A DNA stretch of 64,000 nt, from positions 1,488,001-1,552,000 of the forward strand of contig CM059625.1 of the NCBI GenBank assembly GCA_030435675.1, given 5' to 3'. Made by a program: the position numbers and the translations under genes. Below are positions 35,677-46,598 of the stretch, in pieces. Within the stretch, counting starts at the first letter, position 1. Every line of letters starts with the position of its first letter. The notes under the pieces are model-generated. The model did no database searches. It was not told the DNA's origin and worked only from the letters and a program-made list of their open reading frames with translations. The stretch comes from Steinernema hermaphroditum. Taxonomy: Eukaryota > Nematoda > Chromadorea > Rhabditida > Steinernematidae.

Positions 35677-38154
35677 TATTTCAATGGTGATTTGCTCACG
35701 ATTTACTGGTTCTGGAGAGAGTAATTTGTAATAAGTAAAACAATTTAAACAGTGTTGTTGTCGGTTGCGTGGTGGTGCATTGCCTAGTACGTGAAATGAG
35801 GCACCGTGGTTCTGCCAAACAAGTATGACTATGCTTCCATCTTACCTGAAATTTGATGGTCGAGGTTAAAGAACGACTAAGAGGTACTTGAAGTAATATT
35901 TGCCTCCTGCAATACTTCTGGGCCGCAAACGCTACGAGAAGAAGAAGTCCTACAGTCATTTCCAAAGTGCCGATTCCCAGATGCCCCGTGAAACGCGCCA
36001 ACACCAACCCGTTCGACATCGACGCCACTCCAGAGAGATGAGGTCGGCTTCAATGAGACATCCTCTGCTCTCTGTTGTCTATTTTTCGGTGTCATACAAG
36101 GCTAACGCCTTCGATTCACAAAATAAAATCCTAAAGTCGTAAAGTGCAGTTAAGTGACATTACGCATTTATTTTCTACTGGAATGACAAACATAAAAATA
36201 AAACATTATCAACAACTCGTAGCTCCTCGTATTCTTTTTGTTCTTTAAATCGAACGATCTGGCGTCCCTCATATTTCGTCAGTGATTTTCAGGCTTCTGA
36301 TTTTGACGAAACTACTGAGAAGCTGCTCAAAGTAAATTTGCGGAGATTCTAAAAAGAAGGGTAATGAATTCTGAGGCTACATTCAGACTCCGGAAACAGT
36401 TTGAGCCTCACCGTTAGAAAGAGCGAAGTGTTTAATAAAAGAAACGTTGTGCTTGTTTTCGGCTCGGAATTTAAGAAACGAATTCCACGATATGAATACG
36501 AGCGATAGTAACTACAGTGATATTGCGCTGCTCAAACGCTTCCGTAGCAATTTATCCAAAAAAATTAAACACATATTATCTTAGATTCTTACTAGAGGTA
36601 CGACTGGTTTGGTGGTGCAGTTGGCAGACTGTGGGTCCCAATCCTCACTCGGCGCAAATGTACGTTGATGGCTGTGCTTATGCGACCCACTTGCTGCGTA
36701 TTTTTGAATCTTCCAATATTTAAAAGCAACGGGCCTATATAAAAATGGTGGGGGGAGTGGACTTTCAATATGACTAAAACTTGGTAGAAAAATATTTTGA
36801 TTCTTTTTCATGAATTTTTTATTGTTTTTTCGCTCATCGTTTTCGATGTGGAGAACACAGAATTTGTTGTGTTATAAAACGCGTGTTGTGTTACAAAATG
36901 AAACGAACTTACTGTTAACCAACAAATCAAAGCGATCTTCGGAAAGTCGCTCGATGTATAGAGTACTTCGCGTACAAAGTAAATGCCTACGACATATATC
37001 ATTTCATCCTTATTAAAAACCCAGTAAAAATGCAGGAAATTTGCGAAATATATTTGTGGTTTCGTTATTTGTGACTTTTAGGGGTTGGAAATTGGAAATT
37101 TGGCCTACCAATTTGGAGATGAAATGCTCGGACACTTTCGACGTGAGGATCAAGTGAGGTAAAACCTGAAAAAATGATGTGCGACAATGTGTGTTCTGGC
37201 GTTGGCGCGACAGTGGTACAAAACTACACAGCATACTACAGTATAACGACCAACGCCGACGGATCTTTAGGTTCGTTTTTGTCTGGCATCGTCTAAACAC
37301 GGTCGTTTTGAAAATCTTCACAGAGAAAACAGAACAACAGTAATCAAGGAGGTTCTCGAAAAGGGTAGCTATAATTGGTCAGCTCGAATATTATTATATT
37401 AAACGGACCAATCCACCTAACGGACTCTTGCGAACTGGAGCGGCAGTGGAAGATAAGCACCAAAAGATTCGCCGATTTAGCTGGAACTAAGCCAGACAAA
37501 GCTTGATGATGCGGCGCCAGTGGTGTTAAAGAAGTGAGGATAAGCCATGATTGTTTTACGTCTACGTACGTTAAAGAAAGCGAAGGCACCTAAGTCCGAT
37601 TTAAGGGACGTGTTTTTGCTATTGAGTGCATCATAGACGCACTTTGCTGAGCTGCTTTCACATGTACCTTATTCGACTGGTGTTGTTTGCGTGTTGAATG
37701 TCTTGCACCTGCCCCCTCATACCATCGTCGCTACTTCCACATTTGGCTCTTTTGAACGCCGCCCTAAGAGTTCTAATAAATCTCTTACCGATCGAGAAGC
37801 GTCGCTTCCAATTTTCAACGTCTATGCTGGAGATGACGTGCAGAAACCGCGAAACGAAAAAAAATGTGAAATCGAAACGACCCTTTCTGTCAGTATGTTT
37901 CATTCCGAAATATGCCAACAATTATATCTGTAAACAGTGTCGCATGGGTTTATTTCTGAAAGAAAAGATATGTTTTTCGCTTTGAAGGCTGGCCCTGAGT
38001 GTATGATGCTGTATTCTCTGCTTTCTATATTCTTGAGATGAAGGGAGCTTGTACTTGCACTTTGATAGTCGTGATTCGTTTGAAGTGTGATGATGTGAGA
38101 AGCAGCTTTATTCACTTTTGTTTTCCAGGATTTCTCGTTGATTGCTGTCGGTAG
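35677..38154. other. Intergenic, with dispersed repeat copy and a tRNA-like fragment
   Basis: Apart from the repeat at 35.9-36.13 kb and a short tRNA-A-box-like motif (TGGTGCAGTTGGCAGA near 36610, followed closely by GGGTCCCAATCC), no gene is recognised. Frames near 37.7-37.9 kb overlap on both strands and look like chance. Confidence 0.45.
35900..36130 (+). repeat. Dispersed repeat, copy 2
   Basis: Related to 3284-3485, same orientation. It starts around GCCTCCTGC, shares GAGAAGAAGAAGTCC and GCCGATTCCCAGATGCCCCG, and ends with TCGGTGTCATACAAGGC and AAATAAAAT. Confidence 0.6.
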
Positions 38155-39284
38155 ATGCTGAGCTCCATATTTAAAAACGCGTAAGTACTTCTATTTTTTC
38201 ATTTGATAAGATTTTATATTCTTATCTTCGCCTCATTTTGGTACGGTATAAATAGCCTGGTTCAACAAGATGTTTCGTATTCAGATTCGTCCACTTTGCA
38301 CGTTCGACGCAACGAATTTTTCTAGTCACTGTAGAAGGCGCCAATGGGTGACAAAACATATACGCTTTATGCTCAACAATCGATAACGGCGATCGCAATT
38401 TCTTAGGTGAAGCAGGACATTACCGGTAGTGACCACGGTTTTGACTCACTCAAAGTCTCACTTTTGGTCTTCTACGATAATCGGTATGGCGAAAAAACAG
38501 ATGCTCATAAACCGCATAAAACTGTGGGAGTGGATATCTATACCCTTGTAGGACAAATGAACAGCAAATGCTCTTCTACAGCCTCCTATGAAAAATGTAC
38601 TGTGATACTAACTTAAAACGTGGACTTTTTATGACCATTCCATAACCAGATCATCCGGACGATTGCATGTATAAGGTGGAACAAACATTTTCGAGTCGAA
38701 GAAATCGTCTCATGGATCTTGTTACCTTAATTATTTCCCATTGATTTTAGAACGATTAAGACCAGTAGGAAGCCAAAGAAGACAGTTGGCCCCTTGGCGC
38801 CTTCCGAACTGTTCATGCGCCTTAACTCCCAAGCAAGGAATGTGGAAAAAGGGTGAGTTTACCGCTTTAGAATGCTGAGCTGCTAAAACAGATTTTCTTC
38901 AGGTCGACCGAATTCTTTTCAATCTTTCTATCATCTAACAGCAACATTTCCTTCATGTTCTTCAACTACGCGCAGCCATCAGCCGAGAAGATCACGACGC
39001 AACGTAACAGTAGTATTTTACGTCCTATATAAAAAGCTCCTTCCAGGTGTCTCGACAATTCTGGATACGAAAGTCTGAAGAAGAAATTCGGTACGATCTT
39101 AGAGCCGAACAGGAGGACGTCATCAATATGTCGACGATTATACGAAGATGATGATGACCATCTGCCAGACGAAGATAAAAATGCCTTCTGGACGAAATGT
39201 GATAAGAAGCAAGATAAATATTTTATTTGTCCATTTTCTTTGTTCTCCTATCAGTGCTGGGCAAACACTAAGCTGATCATGTGA
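38155..39284 (+). pseudogene. Candidate small gene or gene remnant with conflicting frames
   Basis: Several segments look exonic, with good flanking splice sites: 38155-38180 (ATG, donor GTAAGT), 38751-38852, 38903-39003 and 39047 onward. Segment 2 in one frame reads RKPKKTVGPLAPSELFMRLN. The last, in another frame, reads VSRQFWIRKSEEEIRYDLRA and ends in TGA at 39149-39151. A frame continuing to 39284 is also open. These best-looking frames do not join through the visible splice sites: one chain works from segment 2 onward but loses the plausible reading of segments 2 and 3. It may be a decayed gene or contain an exon I misplaced. No family recognised. Confidence 0.3.
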
Positions 39285-39600
39285 TCAGGACACAATGGTC
39301 CTTGGCGATTCTTCTTGCAATTGGTCATTCAAAGAATTGAAATTAACTGAAGTCATTCGGTCGCATAGAGAATGCAAGTTTCGAGATGTTACTCATGCGC
39401 TCAAGCATGCATCTGTAAGCAAAGGATATATGGTGATGTTCAATAATTTTATTATTCCCCGTGGGATGTACTTCTTATCAGTTGTAGATCCCAAAACAAG
39501 GGAACACGGTCCCTCCATTGTTTGTTAGATACATAAAGGCACCCATCAGTGTACTCCTCATTGTGTACTTCCTCGAACGTTTCAGACCATTTCTCTTTAG

Positions 39601-40376
39601 ATGATTATTAAGGTCGGAATTGTACTGGCAGGTTTAGCTGTTTCCTGTTCCGGGCACTGTTTTAAAGATAATCTATTGACTAACTTCACAAAGGACGAAT
39701 ACGGCTACTTCTTGAAGATGGGGAACGAAGCTCTGGATAACGGCGAGGATCTGCTCATCCCTTACGAATTTATTGATCTGTTTCGCACCGTAAGTCACGT
39801 CGTTAAATTACACCATTGGACAATGCGAATGTCACCAGACTATTAAAATTTATGCTTAATTGATGTGTTGTGTGGTTACAGATGACCCTGGACGATTAGG
39901 TCGCCCTCTCGTTCACGGCAAAGCTCTTCTACTCCATCCAGAAAACCCAAGTCAGGCTGCCTTTCCAACCGGTTTGGAGTCTCCTGGCATACAAGTTCCC
40001 TAAGTTCCACCATTTGGGCGTCATGGCCATTGATGATTTCTTGATTCGAATTCAAAGACTGTCCGGCGGACCGAATCGTCTATTACATTCGGTTTGCATA
40101 AAGCCGACTGATGGTGAGATAACATAGATTTCAGTTTTATGAAATACTGATGGCAACTCCATGGGACTCTGAAAATGAAAAATTCCTCCTGAAGCAGTTA
40201 ACGACCTTCTGCACGCGCGTTACCGAATTCGGCGAAAGAGAAAAGGAGGAACTCGATGCGATCTTCCCGGGCTTATCGGCATACGCTGGTGAGATAGTCG
40301 CAACACTTCCTGCTTTCACAATAAATAATTTCAGACAGGTACACAGGACGCAAACCTGGACATTAGACCAGTTTGC
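39601..40376 (+). pseudogene. FAR-like (fatty acid/retinol-binding) gene with in-frame stop
   Basis: Nematode FAR proteins are secreted helical carriers of lipids. Exon 1 (39601-39789) starts directly after CTTTAG (trans-splice type). It encodes a hydrophobic leader and LIPYEFIDLFRT, resembling the FAR segment after the leader. The next exon follows a good acceptor GGTTACAG at 39881 and reads MTLDD, TAG (39897-39899), VALSFTAKLFYS, so a stop sits inside a helix that should be continuous. Later segments LAYKFPKFHH, LLHS/FYEILM and EFGEREKEELDAIFPGLSAY keep the family pattern, with introns near 40092-40134 and 40277-40322. Stop TAG 40374-40376 is followed by AATAAA at 40396. Splicing to the AG of the TAG itself (39898-39899) would skip the stop in frame. 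FAR assignment is by pattern only. Confidence 0.5.
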
Positions 40377-40395
40377 CCTTATGTTTCTTTCGTAT

Positions 40396-40401
40396 AATAA
40401 A
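40396..40401 (+). promoter_or_regulatory. Poly(A) signal AATAAA
   Basis: AATAAA 20 nt after the inferred FAR-like stop. It supports a short spliced 3' end rather than read-through to 40509. Confidence 0.45.
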
Positions 40402-40719
40402 TGGTCAAATTCTATTCTAAAGAGGGCCGTTCAAACAACACCAAAAGATCGTATGTTATGCGTGCAGTTTCAGTTTCCGCAAGCATCAGAAAAGCCGTTC
40501 CATACCTGAGCAGAAGACCATCAAAAGAGATCAAGATCTACGGACATAAGAAGCCATGAGATCAGCGGCATTTTGCGTTGACCCCATAATAACTAAAAAT
40601 TCAGTTTGGCTTGCATTCTTATTCTGCTCCATTTACTTTCCGAATGTGACTAAACATCTGAGATACAAGTGAAGTTCGATCAAACCACCCGCGCTGTATA
40701 TCATGAACCAATACAGTAT

Positions 40720-42474
40720 TCAGCCCACATGAACGTCCACACAGTCATTTCTTTCCATCTCGTAATCATCTGGAGTACTGTCGTCTGCGAGCCGTTCGTT
40801 ATCAAAGATCAGGAAACATCGCAAAGTGTTGAGTTTGTGCTCCTTGCAGAAGCGGGTTTTGATTTTTCGGAACGTTTCCGTCTAAACGGGGTTTAGTGAG
40901 ATAACAGCGAAGTGCTTTATCGCTTACAGGATCCACCATAACCTTAAAGGGCTTGTGACAGTTCTTGAGCTGAAATTTGATCTGGATCCAGTTGTCTTGG
41001 ACACAGGCCGCTTGCTCCAGTTCTCTTGTGGCCTTTTCAGTTTGCTCCTGAGCTTTCTGCTTTTGGGCAAGATGGAAAGCGATCTGAGATGATTGACGAA
41101 TGCGAACCGTTTGCACTTGGCTCAAGTTCCAACCCAACTCCATTGGCGTTTTGTCCGGGTCAATGGGGTCCAAGTCTTCTGTGAAGAAATAGAGGTACGG
41201 CAGTGTCGGATCCAACTTATTCTTAAATTTCGCTGTAATATCGTTGACTTTCGCATTCTATAAAAACCGGCTTTTTCATGCTCCTCGCAGCTGAACCTAC
41301 TGCTGGAAAAAAGAATGAGGCTATTGAGTTGTCCGACAAGTCCTTGATGAAATAGCGCACTTCCATGATTTCGTCTCCCTCAATTTCCACGATGTCCTCA
41401 TCGTCGTGCACCCTAAATCAACAGCGATAAAAGAATCAGAAAGAATTGTAACAAACGGTGATGAATTGCGCACAATAGTCGATGTGCTGTTCAGTATACA
41501 GATCTCGTCATCAGACTCTTGAAGGCTGCTGGATGATGCCTTCTTTTTCAGTGGACTTTCACCAGTGCCACTGTCGGCGCTGGAGCTTGCCGTTTCGAGT
41601 TCGCTCCGCCGTTTCCGATGACGGGCACCGCTTCGAGGCCCGCATTTCCCGTCTTCATCGCTGCTTGAAAAATCGGATGACAAGGACTCAAAAACTTTGC
41701 GCAGTTCTTGCGTCTTCTCGCTCTTCTTGTTTTTCTTCATGCGCACGCGCTCGAGAACAGTCAATCTCTTGCCATCTTCTCCATCGGAACTGTCCAATTC
41801 GTCGCTGTCTTCCTTGGTACGATCGTTTAGAAGCTTTACCTCATCGTCCAGGATATCGTCCAAGCCTAGAACAGATGATTATGATTTTCAAGATGTCTAA
41901 AAGAAATTTGACCTAATCTGATGTTCCCGGACAGTTTATGGGCAAAGGAAGGTTGGTAGCGCTTCCGCTCATGATACTATGTGGATTCGTTGAAGTTCGC
42001 TCTTCATAACTGTCTATGAATGCTCTACAGATCACTGTTTTGCTCAGATTTTGAAGTTAAAAGATCAAGAAACTAACTCGCCTGAAGAGAAGTCGTCAGC
42101 TTCGCAAATTCGTTTTTCGTTCCGTGCTTTCTTCTTCTGCTTACGAATGAGTGCCTTCACGTTGAATGCTTCGTCCTCGTCCGAGCTGCTCATCCCTATT
42201 TGTGGAACTTTACGACACCGCAGGGGTAAAGTGTGCGCGTAAAACTGACTGCAACATACTCTCGCGATAACGAATATGATAGCTTCTGCTACAGATAAAC
42301 TTCAGTGCAGTTACGACGCGAAAAAAAATTACTTTAGCGCAACCAACCAAGACCGAGGAATACTACAACTTACTTCCAGCTGTGTTCAATGTTGCCGCTT
42401 TTAGCATCGACGGACAGATCTAGCAGGTCCCGAGCGGAATTGCCTAATTTCTGTGGTTGCGGGAAGCGATACAT
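40720..42474 (-). CDS. NIP45/Rad60/Esc2-type protein with two SUMO-like domains
   Basis: Six exons chain in frame to 406 aa: 42474-42374, 42248-42082, 41865-41517, 41412-41301, 41257-40928, 40881-40720. Vertebrate NFATC2IP (NIP45) has 419 aa. An acidic/basic, Ser-rich N-terminal half (DDILDDEVKLLNDRTKEDS, SSDFSSSDEDG) is followed by SUMO-like domain 1 (MEVRYFIKDL, NAKVNDITAKFKNKL, YLYFFTEDLDPIDPDKTPME). A Gln/Lys/Glu helix and SUMO-like domain 2 come next (IQIKFQLKN, FRKIKTRFCKEHKLN, FDNERLADDSTPDDYEME). The protein ends DVHVG, without a processable Gly-Gly, as expected for this family, which bridges SUMO-pathway factors in genome maintenance. The intron after exon 2 needs a GC donor. Family call is by pattern; orthology needs a search. 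Confidence 0.82.
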
Positions 42475-43039
42475 TTTGAACAAATAAGACAGACGATGTG
42501 TGTGGTCGCGCAGAACTCAACTCCAGTGGTAATGTCAAATGTGACTGTAGTATGATTTGGATATGGTTGCATTTAATCTTAACTTGCATCGCTGTCACTT
42601 TTCCGAGCGACACCATTATTAACTTTCTCGCCGTAAGTACGGGTTTCACAGAGTTTTCACTATTCTGCATCAGTGAAGTGGGTCAGCATAGATATTTGGC
42701 AAGATAACTCGGTAATCCGATTGCGTAAGGCGATGTAAGGCTGAACGTAGTTCAACTCTTGTTAACTGAAAGTGACACCTTGATCTAATGTGGCTAACCC
42801 GTAAAATCACACATTTCAAAACATGTCATCTTAGGACACCCTCTTCTAGATTTCAAAGAAAACGAAAACCACGAACACTTTATACTTCCAACAGTACTAA
42901 CAAGTATTACATACTATGTAAAGTTTTCCTCCAGAAGATCGACAATCTGCTGCCGTTCTGTACGGGAATTTTTCCGCACTGTCGGCCATCGCGGATGTAC
43001 AGAATGCTTCTCCCTATCTGGAACAGACAGTGGCAATCC

Positions 43040-44312
43040 GGGCAATAAAGTTAAAAAGAAGAGGGAAGTAGCTGAGATGGATCCATCGTGCATACCGAGT
43101 CTAAAAATAACCACGTCAGTGAGGTATCTGTCATAAATTTGTAGTTAAATGCGCACTGCTTTCCGTTCAAACAACTAACACAGTGCAATGACAACGGAAA
43201 ACTAGCCTTAATTATCTCAATTCAGGTGGAAGTTTTACTTCCATGACTTCGCCACTACAATTCACTAGACCGAACTTACTCATAATCAAACCATTCTATG
43301 AATGGTTGTTCCTTCTCCGCGACCTGGCGTAGACGATGAAGGAGCGTTGTCCGCTGTTGTTGTTTATGACCCTAAAAAAGCTGGTATGGTGTGTTACCTT
43401 GATAGGTATGAAAATTTGTACCTGTGTAATCACGAAGTGGCATTTCCGACGCCATGTTTGATTACGATCTGAATCTCATCCACTGCGTGCCACAGTGGAT
43501 GAGATACATCCCTTGTGCATCCAAAGTCTAAAAATAACCGAGTGAGTGAGATATCCGGCAAAGCAAATCATACGATTGGGCAACTAGCGTCGTTGGTGAA
43601 GTCGTTGGGCACGTGGTCCAGTCCATTCGGAAGCATCCTTCCACTGTGCATTCCCAGCCTAAAAATAACCACGTCAGTGATGTATCTGTCGAAGCTGCTA
43701 TGAATACGTAGTTACGGTAGTGTACACTTTTTCAGTCAAAGAACCGACACAGTGCACTGACATCGGAAAACTAGTCGTAATTATCAAAGTCCGGGTGAAA
43801 GTTATACATCGACGACTTTGCCACAACAATTCACAAGCCCGGACTTACTCATAGTCGAACCATTCCATGAATGGTCTTTTCTTCTCTGCGTTGTTGGCCT
43901 ATTCGCGAACGAATAAAGGAGGAAGAACCTGTACAAACGCTGATGTACTTTGGGACACCTACAAAAGGTAGTATGTAGTGTTGGCCGGATGGGTATGAAA
44001 GTTTGTACTTACATAATATGTGTTACCCACGGAGAAACATGAGGGTAACAACACTTATCGGAAGCAGTTACCGTGCTTCTGGATGTCCACGATGCATCGG
44101 TCCGTATCGAAAACAAGTTGCGCTTTCGGAGATGCGGAAGTGGATAAAACTGCAAATAGATCTCTTTATTGCAATTTTTGTTGGTTCGACACTTACGTGA
44201 GGAGCCGGAGATGGAAGCCACAAAATTGGAGACGTCCCTTTCAATCGACCACTTCACCGTGGGCGATGTCGAAGCGGCACTTCGTCAATTTTCGCCTCCG
44301 TTAGGCACGGTC
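43040..44312 (-). pseudogene. Decayed gene with tandemly duplicated exons
   Basis: On the minus strand several exon-like segments remain: about 44312-44197 (KWSIERDVSNFVASISGSS), 44149 to about 44075 (AQLVFDTDRCIVDIQKHG), then two copies of an exon ending in EWFDYE (about 43960-43850 and 43371-43281). There are also three copies of a following exon that begins right after GTTATTTTTAG and reads ELGMH or ELWMH (starting near 43659, 43528 and 43101). The second EWFDYE copy has a stop upstream in the same frame. The unit repeats with a period of about 560 nt. No family recognised. The segments do not chain into one long protein, so I call it a remnant. Confidence 0.4.
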
Positions 44313-46598
44313 TGAAATTGATCACGATGTACGTACAAAAAAAAGCCAAACATTCATGAAATTAGTGATACAGAAGGCGCCAGATCCTCAAAGTAAGTAC
44401 ACATAAAAACATGTTGTAAAATTCTGTCGATGCTATGCATGATTTGGCAATTTTAGGTAGTGTTTGTAAATTTGGGATCAGTGGTTTTCAGTAATGAGGA
44501 AGCGTAGGGGTAGCTTCACTAACATTCACAACGGACAGTATGAAACCTCAGAACAAACTGGTTTTTGTTGATTTTACACTTGTCAAGCTAGTTGCTTCTC
44601 TAACATATCAACTATTAACCGATTTTTCATTTCTCTGTCATCCCAAAGGTATAGATAAGATTTTCGAACTACAAATTATATGACTTACTGAATTTGAAGA
44701 CTTCTGCTCATCAGCGTCGACTTCATACCGCGAGGAATAATTACCCAAGAATGGTTTTCTGAAATGAAATAGTATCAAGCGATAAATTCGGCGCATGCGA
44801 ATAATTACACGGTTCGGTGCTGAATGGCAGTAAAGAATTTTTCACAGAACATTAAGGGCATTTGATATTTAGGCTGCAGCAGTTTAGCCTAAGTTAAGCA
44901 GGTATCTATTGCATAGGAGCTGCGTTATTTTAGCCAGTTATCCATATACAGTCAAAACTCTTTTTAAGACACATATAACTCCAAACGTGAGTAACGCGAG
45001 AAAGCGAAAAAAGAATCGATAGTGCTTGCGACGGACGAGTAAAACGACGCCGACAGCCACCTGCCATTAACATCCTCTATTTGGACATCACACATTTGGT
45101 ACACACGTGCACATAGATGAGGCGAATTTTTGCACAAAAGAGATTTTTGTGTCAGCTGACGTTATTTTGAGCGCAGGGTCAGTGACGGCATCGGGAGGAC
45201 ACTTGAGAATCGGATATTTGAGTGCCACACATTTTACATTACAGTGAACAGTACAATATTCAATAGTACGACAGATTATACAACTGTCCACAAAGTTTAG
45301 GTATGCGTATTGAATGAGTAGACTTTATCAGTATTCTGATAAATACAAAAATCATTGGTGCTCCTACTCTCTAAAATCGGTTGGCCACGCCTTCGAATTT
45401 TATGCGTTTCTAAGTGTGCAGGCGCATCTGATATCGATACCTTTTCATAATACCTTACCATCACTTAGAACCTGCATGTTGTGGCGTACAGGTTCAGATA
45501 TAAGAAGGCTCGAAAATGTCCCGCGATTCCATAAATTCTGAAGTCTGGACAGTGGTTTTCACGCTAAGAGTCAAATTCTAATTATATTCCAAAGCTGGTG
45601 AGAAAAATAGGCTAGCATGCTTTTAATGTCTGTGTTCTTCTACACCCATAAAGGTTGATGGACACGACGCTAGGTACGTCGTTCCTTACAAGTGCAGTTG
45701 TCCGCCTTCCCCTCCACTGTACACACATTAAGCCGCGTCGTTTCGTCGTCTGTCATCTACCTCAATGCGGTTTCGTCTAGTACCCGTCTGTCTGATTTCG
45801 AAATCTATTTCAGCAAAGTAGTTCTGTCGCATTTCGACCAGGGTGTATACGTAGTTTTTTTTTGCGTAGGACCCATATGAATTGACAGATGACGTTATTT
45901 TAAATCTAGTGCTGTCTTTATGCTCACTTTATGTCTTTCTTCCCTCAACGTCCCTCCTGCCCTTCCACTTTGTTAACAACGATTATTTTCGCATGTCGAT
46001 CCGACATCTCATCTATCGTCGAGTACTCTCAGCGTGGCGCTCATTCGCAGGAGACTTACATATCGACAGGTGCATTTGTATGTTGTTTCGTCGCGGGCGC
46101 AACCCGCCGCCCCGCCAAGTGCAGCACAATTATGTACCTCTGTATTGTCGTTTTCGCGCCAATAAACATTGTCTGTGCGACTTGCACTCGTCCTCTTCTT
46201 CTTCGCTTTTCTTGCAGACAGTTGCGGCGTGCGCCTGCGATCGAAAGTGGCGATAATTAATTGCGATAAGCGATCAGCCCACACTCATTGCCCGGGCAGC
46301 CGCCATTGAGAAAATGCCTGATTTTTATTGCATTGCTTATACTGAGGTTTTAAGTATTCAATCGATCGCCTTTTTAAATGTGAGACCAGTTCGCACGGAT
46401 GTTGTAGAGGGAGAGAGATAAGTGCAATGAATGGAGAGAGACGAATATGCAATGCGCGCCCGCTTTATGCGAAAGTCATTTGATTAGATCGAGTGCAAGT
46501 GAAACAAAAGGTTCTCCTCGCTGCTGTTATGTTTAACTGTCGGGTGCGCGCGGTCTGTAACGCCATCGCTGCTAGTACATTGGTATTCGTTTGCAGAA
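44313..46598. other. Intergenic, nothing firmly supported
   Basis: A 67-residue cysteine-rich frame on the minus strand (45291-45088, nine Cys) stands alone without a signal peptide or splice context. The stretch 46.0-46.56 kb is probably promoter and 5' UTR of the AT-hook gene. Nothing else recognised. Confidence 0.4.

Noticed and set aside
36602..36665. tRNA-like sequence (TGGTGCAGTTGGCAGA, GGGTCCCAATCC)
   Set aside because: The two boxes are only about 22 nt apart and no cloverleaf can form; at most a truncated tRNA remnant.
40377..40509. Read-through extension of the FAR-like last exon
   Set aside because: A 46-nt intron with GTGAGA...TTTCAG and an AATAAA 20 nt after the resulting stop support the shorter end.
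45088..45291. Cys-rich 67-residue minus-strand frame as a possible secreted peptide
   Set aside because: No signal peptide, no acceptor before the ATG, and cysteine spacing matches no family I know.
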